Shown in pieces: positions 1-8,300 of a stretch of 64,000 nucleotides of DNA. The stretch lies in assembly GCF_963678635.1 (NCBI RefSeq), contig NC_087071.1, positions 21,235,194-21,299,193 of the forward strand, written 5' to 3'. The position numbers and the translations under genes are program-made. Within the stretch, counting starts at the first letter, position 1. Every line of letters starts with the position of its first letter. The notes below the pieces were generated by a model. The model was not told the DNA's origin and did no database searches. It saw nothing but the letters and a program-made list of their open reading frames with translations. Source of the stretch: Symsagittifera roscoffensis (lineage: Eukaryota > Xenacoelomorpha > Acoela > Convolutidae).

Positions 1-247
1 TTGTTGCTCGGGCTTTTGAATAGAGTGTTGCTAATACATCTGTGGTTTCTATAGCTTGTGGTTCTGTTTCACATTGTGATACTTGATTTATTGCATATTT
101 ATGTAGTGTTTTTTGTTCATTTTCTTCACAATCGTAATGTGTTACTAATAAATCTTGTGGTCCTGTACGAGGGGAAGGGTTTATGTTTTGATTTGAGATT
201 ACTAGAAAAGGGAGTTGGAGAAAAATTAATAATTTTAGAATATACAT
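1..247 (-). CDS. env-position ORF with signal peptide (partial, runs off window)
   Basis: The ORF starts at an ATG overlapping the end of the 377-codon frame and is open to the window edge, 82 codons visible. The N-terminus is a good signal peptide (MYILKLLIFLQLPFLVIS), followed by a polar, Cys-containing region with HYDCEENE and VSQCETE. Secreted Cys-containing proteins after pol in gypsy elements are normally envelope-like glycoproteins. The position, signal peptide and cysteines support that role, but the fusion and membrane-anchor parts lie outside the window, so no env class can be assigned. Confidence 0.55.
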   Translation of the reverse strand, partial: MYILKLLIFLQLPFLVISNQNINPSPRTGPQDLLVTHYDCEENEQKTLHKYAINQVSQCETEPQAIETTDVLATLYSKARAT

Positions 248-1368
248 GTGTATGATAATCCTGAGTATGGATTATAAAATGTAATGTAGCCAATTGTGTT
301 TTTGGTATATCTGTCGTATTTGTATATTACTTCAGTAGTTATAAACGGTGGTGGTAGTGATTGAGCTGTTATGTTAGGTGGATTTAATGGGTAGGGATGT
401 TGGGTAATATTATTTAACTTAACTGTGATTTCAAACTTTAATTGTAAACTGTTTTGTTGGAGTATTTGAATATTGTGATCACGGATATCGTTGTGAATAT
501 CTTGGCGATATTGTAATCTATTAAGTGCCCAGTTATGAAGGCGGTTACTTTCTTGATGTTGTCCAAATAGTGGTGGAGGTGCTGTAAATGTATTCCAATC
601 TAGTCTTAAAGGAATATTTATTGATGATTGTTCTCGATATCTGGCGTCGAGATTATTTGGAAAATTTAAGTTAAAAGGTGGTGGTGAAATCTGGCTTATT
701 GATGGTGTTGATGGTAGTGATAATGTTTCTGGTAGTGATGAGGATGTTGTTGTATCCGTAGAAATATCTATGGGGTCATTGACTAAATTTGGTTCACCTT
801 GTGTAAATGAATGTGTAGTCCAATATGGAAATCGTGATGTTTGGTTTGTGGGGTTGAAAGGATTTTCACGTATTTGCTCAGATGTTGGTGTTGAACCTAA
901 GTAATCTGATGGTAGGCTTGAGGTGCTACGTTGTGAAAGAAGCGTAGGGGTTTCTGGTAATATACCAATGGGGTTTTCTGGAGTGTTTTGTGATGGGGAT
1001 TGAGGTATATCAAAATGAACTCGGGGAGTTTGAAAATTTCTGTTTCGTCGAGGATGTATAATTTGTCTATTTATTTCGACTGTATTTTGGTTTTGACTAG
1101 GATTTCTTATTCTACTTAGTTCTTGTGGTAGTGTTGGGTATAGGTTATATGTTGGTTCGCTTAAGGGTGCTTGTCGTTGAACTGGTTCTAGTGGTTCTGA
1201 TAAACGAGCATGTCGTTCTTCAAAAGTGTATGGATTGTCTTGAAAACAAATTCGTGTAGATGTTTGAGGATTTTGAGTAGTTGAAGGTGGTGTTTGGTTA
1301 TCTTGGGATGATGTCGGTGAAGACTGATTCTGTGACTGTTGGGTAGCAATTTTTGATGGTTTTTTGAA
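235..1368 (-). CDS. 377-codon open frame with no ATG, retrotransposon 3' block
   Basis: The frame is open from a TAATAA at 1374-1369 to TAA at 237-235 and contains no Met codon at all. The product is rich in Pro, Ser, Thr, Gln and Asn, has almost no Cys and no membrane segment. It includes ordered-looking parts such as HNWALNRLQYRQDIHNDIRD near the C-terminal third. A frame this long with even codon use in AT-rich DNA is unlikely by chance. Frameshifting from the preceding ORF would hit the TAATAA, so expression probably needs splicing; an acceptor-like CCCAACAG lies just inside its start. Its stop overlaps the start of the env-position ORF by 13 bases. Function unknown. Confidence 0.65.
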   Translation of the reverse strand, partial: FKKPSKIATQQSQNQSSPTSSQDNQTPPSTTQNPQTSTRICFQDNPYTFEERHARLSEPLEPVQRQAPLSEPTYNLYPTLPQELSRIRNPSQNQNTVEINRQIIHPRRNRNFQTPRVHFDIPQSPSQNTPENPIGILPETPTLLSQRSTSSLPSDYLGSTPTSEQIRENPFNPTNQTSRFPYWTTHSFTQGEPNLVNDPIDISTDTTTSSSLPETLSLPSTPSISQISPPPFNLNFPNNLDARYREQSSINIPLRLDWNTFTAPPPLFGQHQESNRLHNWALNRLQYRQDIHNDIRDHNIQILQQNSLQLKFEITVKLNNITQHPYPLNPPNITAQSLPPPFITTEVIYKYDRYTKNTIGYITFYNPYSGLSYTCIF

Positions 1369-1376
1369 TTATTACT

Positions 1377-1565
1377 TTAGTGAGAAATTTTGTGTTTATT
1401 ATAATATTCTTCCAAAAAAAGAATTAGAAGGATTGTTGCTAGGGCAAATGTGAGGATTGCTTTCTTTATACATTTACATATTGTCAAAATGAGGGATGAT
1501 AAAAATGTTATGAAAATTACAAACAATAAAAAAATATCAGTTCTACTGAAAATTGTTCGTATCAT
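1377..1565 (-). CDS. 62-codon hydrophobic ORF of the retrotransposon 3' block
   Basis: Two hydrophobic stretches (FLLFVIFITFLSSLILTI and ILTFALATILLILFL) are separated by a short Cys/Lys loop, CKCIKKA, a helix-loop-helix membrane layout with a polar C-tail. The ATG overlaps the stop of the preceding ORF (ATGA). The ORF ends 8 bases before the ATG-less 377-codon frame. Small two-helix proteins of this layout include viroporins, but that is only a resemblance in shape. Confidence 0.4.
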   Translation of the reverse strand: MIRTIFSRTDIFLLFVIFITFLSSLILTICKCIKKAILTFALATILLILFLEEYYNKHKISH

Positions 1566-1792
1566 TTAGACAAGTTATATGAATCGTACCTGTGGATATA
1601 ATCAAGGGTTTTGGAAAGTTGGAGGAATAGTTCGAGTATAGTGTAGAAAATTAAAAAAATGTTACAAAAAATGATTAGGATTATTAGAAAAGATTCAAGT
1701 ATATCAAAAAGAAATATTATAAAGGTTTCAAGTATTGTAAAAAAATGTTTAAGATTTATGAGTATTTGAGTAACTGATTGAGAGAAGAGCAT
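1562..1792 (-). CDS. 76-codon hydrophobic ORF of the retrotransposon 3' block
   Basis: The small protein is almost entirely hydrophobic in its middle (FIIFLFDILESFLIILIIF), with one or two predicted membrane helices and a polar C-terminus. It lies about 600 bases after gag-pol, where gypsy elements with env carry extra genes. Its TGA overlaps the ATG of the next ORF as ATGA, which would allow reinitiation. No family is recognised and copy 2 is not available here for comparison. AT-rich DNA gives Ile/Leu/Phe-rich frames by chance, so coding is uncertain. Confidence 0.4.
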   Translation of the reverse strand: MLFSQSVTQILINLKHFFTILETFIIFLFDILESFLIILIIFCNIFLIFYTILELFLQLSKTLDYIHRYDSYNLSK

Positions 1793-1945
1793 TTAAGAAA
1801 TGATCTCTTGGTCGAATATTTTTTGCTGTTTGAGGCGATTTTCTAGTGTGGTCGGATTATTTATTAGTTTTTTGACAAGTGGGTTGAGTTTTGTAAAAAA
1901 TTGTTGGGGGCAATTTTCATGGTGACTGGGAGGTCGTCTTTTTCT
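1793..1945 (-). other. 50-codon open stretch without ATG, before the small hydrophobic ORFs
   Basis: A basic frame beginning RKRRPPSHHENCPQQ runs from a stop at its upstream end to a TAA immediately followed by the ATG of the next ORF. It has no ATG in frame, but a splice-acceptor-like CCTCCCAG lies near its start. It may be the start of a spliced 3' message of the retrotransposon, or chance. Confidence 0.25.
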
Positions 1946-2390
1946 TTATTTTTGTTTGTCAAATGATCCGGGGTATGGTGAGATTTTTATACTTTAGGCT
2001 AATTAAAATGTTCATTTTGTTACTTTAGGCTAAGTTAACAAATTTGCTTTGGGGGTATTCGTGGTCTGAGTTGGGGAAATATTGTTGATCTTTGGGTTAT
2101 TAGATAAGGGAGGGGTACGGTATTATGGTGATATTTATTTTAGTTGTCAAGTTGGAGTGGTTTGCTTATTTTTGACCTGGAGGTCGTAAAGTTATAGTTA
2201 TAGATGTGCCTGGGGTTCTATATGATTCGTCTAATTGGTCTTAGTTTGAGTTAGAGAAAGTGACGGATTGGATGAATCCTATTGGTTTATTTTGAACTAG
2301 AATTATTACGTACTTGTCAGCATGTTATTTTGAAAAATGTAAATGAAAAATGTTTTGAAGGTTTCAAGATAGTGAAGTATAATGTTAAAA

Positions 2391-5300
2391 TTACTTTTGA
2401 AATTCCACTTTCTTTAAAATTTTAGATTGGGGGATGAATATTTTATAGTTTTTACGTGGTTGATTTCGGAGTCTTGTTGTTTTTCTATTTTCTGATTTGT
2501 CGATTTGTTCTTGGGGTATTATTTGTTCGGTCATTTTTCTATTTTTTCTTTGTTTTGGAGATTCTTTATGGTTTTGTGTATTGTTTTTGGTGGTGGTTAG
2601 TTTTGTGTTTTGATTTTCGGTGGGGTTATCATTTTGTTCTGTGTTTTTCAGATGTGGTTCATTTTGAACGATTTTTAATCCTGTGAAAGAATATAATTGA
2701 GTTAATTCGCGGAGTGCGTATTCTTTTGGGTAATAAGGTAATAGGTTGTTTCGATGTTGAACGATTTCTTTTTTGTTTGAGTCGGTAATTTTATATGTGA
2801 CATCAGTGGGTTTTGCAACTATTTGGTATGGTCCTTTTCGAAGGGGTTGTAATTTTTTAGAAATTCCTTTTTGAGTATTAAAATTAGGTATTAAAACAAA
2901 TGTTCCAATTTTTAATTCGGAGGCTGGTGTAAAACGTGAATTGATTTGTTCATTAATGTTTTGTCTTTGTAATAACTTTTTTGTTATTTTTTGATAAATT
3001 TCATTGTATTTTTTATCTCTATTTAGAATCCATTCGGTGTGTGTACCGGAGGCTAGTTTAAGTATTTGTGGGTGATGAAAATGATCTTCATCGTGTGTAT
3101 GTAAAGGTAGGTTATAACAAATTGAGTCTTTATTTGGTTGACAATAACCTTGTGCGTTTTTATGAGAATTTGCTGTAAACATTATTGGTTTGCGTGGCTT
3201 TTGGTTAAAAACCATTTCGTATGGTGACATTCCTAAAGTTGTCGTAATTTGTGAATTATATGCTAAGGGAAATAATTTTACATCTGCTGACCATTCGGTA
3301 TATTTTGTATCATTTCCGTTGATGATACATCTAAGATATTCTTGTAATGAACGGTTCATACCTTCGACTAAGCCGTTTGTCCAAGGTGCATGAGATGTAC
3401 GTGGTTTGTGTTTAATGTTATATAAATGACATAGTGTGATAATTTCATTATTTATGAATTCTGTACCGTTGTCTGTAACTAAAATTTCTGGTAGTCCGAA
3501 TTTTGCTATCCAGTGTTCATAGAGTTTTGTGTAAGCGTAATAAGCGTTACAATGTGGTACTGGGTTAAGTGCTACATAATGTGTAAATGCGTCAACAATT
3601 ACCATAATGTAGGAGTTTCCTTCTGATGAGGGTGAAATTGGTCCTTTAGTATCAAATGAGATACGATGATTAAAGTACAAACTTTGTCCTTTAAAATCTT
3701 GTTTTTGTGCTATTTGTTTTTGATTTGGGTAAGGTTTATTTAGTTGACATACTATACAGTCATTGCATAGTACTTTTATCCAAATTGGTGCATTTGGGAA
3801 ATAAAAGTTTTGTATAAAATTTGAATATGTTTTCTCTGATCCAGAGTGTCCTTTAATATTTTGTGTATGTGAAATATTAAAAGCTATAAGAATCATACTT
3901 AAAGGGAGACATGGAACTGTAGATTCATTTAATTTGTATTCTAGAAGGTCTGTGTTTTCGTTAATTGTTGTATTATTGAATTTTCGAAAATATCGGAGGA
4001 GTGTTTTATTTCCTAAAATGGTTGAATCTGCTTTGATAGGTTTAGTTTTATATTTGTGCCATGATTTTAGTTGTCGAATTACTGGGTCAAGGTTTTGATA
4101 TTGTTTCAGTGTTGAAATTGTAATTGTTTCTGTTGGGGGGAGAAAATTGTTTTCGATTTCTAATGTAGATAAGGGTATTGTATCAAGTGGGTCATGGAGG
4201 TCAAAAACTTGATTTATTGTGTATTTTGAATCATTTGTTTGTGGTCCTGATAAATTTATTTTATCAGTTAAATCTTCTTTTTCAATTAGTGGAAAATGGT
4301 CTTTCTTAGGCGGGTGTTGTTTTGTTCGTTTTTGTTGGGTGTTATTTTTTATCCATTGAGAATATGGGATTGGTTTGAAAGTTGATGTTCCAAGTAGATC
4401 AACTTCATAATGATTATTTTGACAATCTAAATAAAGTGGGAAATGTTGTAAATTATTTATTTGTGATTGTTCAATATCAGTTTTTACTGCATATTTGCAT
4501 TCCAATCGGGGTGATGTTTCGTTTTCTGCAAGGTAGAATTTTATGTTTTTGGGTATTTCAACTGTTGTTTTTCGTGTAAGTAATTCAGGTGGTGTATTTC
4601 GACTTAAGGTGTCTGGTAATGCAAGATTTTTTCCTGCAGTCCAAACTATATGTAAGTTTGGAAATTTCATTAGAATTAGTTGAAATCTGTAAACTCGGTG
4701 GTTTGGGTTAGATTTTTGTGTAAAGAGAAAGATGATTGGTTTATGGTCTGTGAATAGAACTGTTGGATGTTTTGATCCAAGTATCAGAAATTCATATTCT
4801 GTCAGTGTATATATTATGGCTGTACATTCTCTCATTAGAGTTGAGATTCGTAGCTCTGCTTGAGTGAATAATCGAGAATTTGCTGATATGAGGTTCATTT
4901 TATTTGTACCATTATGTGATTGTAATAGTGCTGCACCGATGCCAAAGTTCGAAGCATCGCACATTGCATAAAATGGTTGATTTGAATCTGGAATTGTGTT
5001 TGAAATTTGTTCAGTTAAAAGTTTCTTTACTTCTTCAAATCGTGTTTGATGTTCTGTGTTCCATTCAAAATTATTTTGTTGTCTAAGGATGTTATAAAAT
5101 GGTCGTAGATATAATTGCATTTTATAAACATATTTACTTAAAAAGTTTAACATTCCGAGAAATTCTTGGATTTTCTTTTTATTTGTTGGTGGTTGAAGTT
5201 TTTGAATAGCGTCAATGCGTGATTTCAATGGAGTGATTGTTTTTCTTTCTATATTATGTCCTAAGAATTTAACTCTTGTCAAAAAGAAGTGTGATTTATC

Positions 5301-8300
5301 GGGGGCGGCCTTCAGATTTTCGTTCTGAAGTATTTGGTGATATTTTTCTAAAACATTGAACATCTCGTCTTTTGTTTGTGATTGCATAAAAACATCGTCT
5401 AGATAGGTGATTGCGTTTTTCTTGAGTATTAGTGGTCTAAAAATTTTGCTCATAAAAGCTGAAAATGCTGCTGGTCCTATGGATATTCCATAGAATAAGC
5501 GGTTGAATTCATATCGTTGGTTTCCGATAACAAATTGTGTTAAACGTCGTGATTGTTCATCTAGTGGCATTTGATTGTATGCACTATTCATATCGGCGGT
5601 TGTAAAGTATTTGCCGTTTATTTTTGTTAAAATAACTTGTATTGGTTCAATGGGCCAATTACATTTTGATTCATCTATAAGTGAATTGAGGTATCTAGCA
5701 TCGAGAACGATTTTTAATGATTCTCCTTTAGCTAGAATGATAACAGGGTTGATAAATGTGTTGCCTTTTGGTTGTTCTTCTTTGTTTACTGGTGATATAA
5801 TGTTGTATTGTTCTAAAATGTCGAGTAATCTGTTCACTTTATCATGTAAGTGAATTGGTACTTTACTTGCTCTCTGTTTTTTGAAAACTGCGTCTGGTTT
5901 TAACGGGAGATGTAGTGATGAACTGATTTTTCCAACATCGAATTTTGATGTTGCATAGACTGATGAATATTTAATTAGCTGTTTGGCTAATTTTTCGAAT
6001 TCGTCTTGTGTTATTTGTGAATGTTGGAAATTAAACATTGTTAAAAATTTTTGTTGGTCCTCTGTGTAGTTACTTATGTTGAATGTAGGTTTGAAATATG
6101 GAGTTTTTGTGAAATAATCCGTATTTCTGTTTTCGTTACTTATTATATTATTTATAGATAATTCTTCATTAAGAATTGTAGATTGGCAAATATCTAGTAA
6201 TTGGAGTATATTATTTACGCGATAGGCTTTTTCGTGTATTGGTGATATTGTAGCGTTGGTTTCACAATATCCTAAAAGTCCTAAAGGTAATGTTACTTGG
6301 TAAGGTGTGTTGTTATAGACATGTAAGGAAATGATATCTGAATTCGAATTTTTCAAATATTTTATGGATGAGATTGTGATTTTGAAAAATTTGTGAATAG
6401 GTTTGAATTCAAATTCTGACATATAAAATTTTTGTTTGTTTTGTTCTTTATCATATTGGTGAACTTGTTTGATTGAAAAATTATAGATATTTCCTGATAG
6501 TGGTTTTAGGTGTTTTCTTTGTTGGTTAAATATCGGGTAGAATTTTGAAAAGAATGGTGATTGTTTATTTAATCTTTGAAAAAATGTTAAGGATGTTTCT
6601 TTTGTTTTTGTATATTTATCTTTGATTAATATTTTACTATTTAGTATGTTAATTGTTGGTATATACTTCGAAATAAATGGTATTCCAATGATATTATATT
6701 TAATGTCAGTGATATGGAATATTTGTTTAAATGGCTTATTTAAAATTTTGCTTTGTTCCATTGTTCTGGTGGGGAGGAGAAATAATTGGATTTTTCCGTA
6801 GTTTATCAATGTTGATCCTTGTGCTGTTGCTAGTTTGCTGGAGGTTTCAAGAGGTGTTAGCTTCGGGTGTAAGGTTTTTATTTCATTCCATGTGGGGATG
6901 TTTATCATGTTTGATTCTGCTCCTGAATCAATTAAAAAATCTATTTCAAGGTCTGGTGGTTGAAATTCTTTATTTCTTGGGCTTTCTAAGAGAAATGGTA
7001 TTGTCCAAATTTTTTCTTTGGGTTGTTCTTTTTGTATATTTTGATAAATGTGGTTTGTATTCAAGCATTTTGTTTTGGTATTTTTATTGGTTTGATTTGT
7101 AGTGTTAATCTCATTTGTTTCTTGTGTCGTTGGTGTAGAATTTATGGGTGTAGTGTAATAATTTTGAAGAAATTCTGATTGATTTTCATATATGTGTGAT
7201 GGAAAGGGTTGTTCATATATGACAGATTCATAGTCATTTTCGACTTTTATCATATTGATAGAAAGAGTGTTTTCAGTATCACTTTCTGAATCTGATGATG
7301 TACAGTTTATTTGATTGAGTTGTAACGTATCAGTTACTGTGTCATCAATACCTGGAGGGTCTGATGTTGTTTCTGGATTAGATTGTACTTGATTGATTTG
7401 TCTTTGATGTTTAGGTGTACTACTTCTGTGGCGATTATTAGAATTATTATAGTTATTATTATTCCGGTGTGGTGATTGGGAATAATTTCTATAACGATTA
7501 TTATAACTTGAGTGTCGATTTTGTGAATTATTTCGCGATCTGTTTTGATAATTGTTGTTTGGTCTGTTATAGTTCGATCTATTATATGAGTTATTCCTTG
7601 ATTGATTGTTCGGGTAATTCTGGTTTCGGTTGTTTGAATAACTTCTATTTCGATTATAGGAGTAGTTTCTATTCCTATTGTATGATGAATTTCGTGATTG
7701 GTTGTTTGGATAGTAGTTATTTCTTGATTGGGAATTAGATCTAGAAACAAATCGTTGTGTATTTGAATTTGATCTGGAGTAGTTACTTCTACTATTTGGT
7801 CTATTGTAGTGATTTTGTGATGAATTTTGTGTATTTCTTCGTTCTGGCGATCTTCCTCTATAACTTGAGTTATATGGTGATTGATTTCTTGTATAATTTG
7901 TATTGTTCGGGAGTGGTTTTCCTGAACTGTTGTTGCTGTGGACTGTTTTGTTCGGTAGATTTTGATCTTTTTTCATGTATTGATAGAATGATTTATTTGG
8001 TTCTTTATATTTTTGAGGTTTATTTTGATTGTCTTGCTGTTTTTGTCTACATTCGGAAATACTATGTCCGTATCGTCGGCAATAATTACACCATTTTTTG
8101 AAAGATGGTTTGCCTTTAAAGTTTGGGTTCTTTTCATAAATATTGAGTATTTCAGTGATTTTTTCAACGAGGTCTGTCTCTGATTCCTGTATATTATTAA
8201 TATTAGTGGGAGTCGTTTCAATTCTGTTAACGTATTGTAATTTCAGATTTTCCGTTTCTTCTAGTTTCATCGTGATTTCTGCTTGTTCTAATTTGTCTAC

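Noticed and set aside
7334-7750. 138-codon Ile/Thr-rich frame inside gag-pol
   Set aside because: It is an alternative frame of the repetitive Arg/Ser/Asn spacer of gag-pol.
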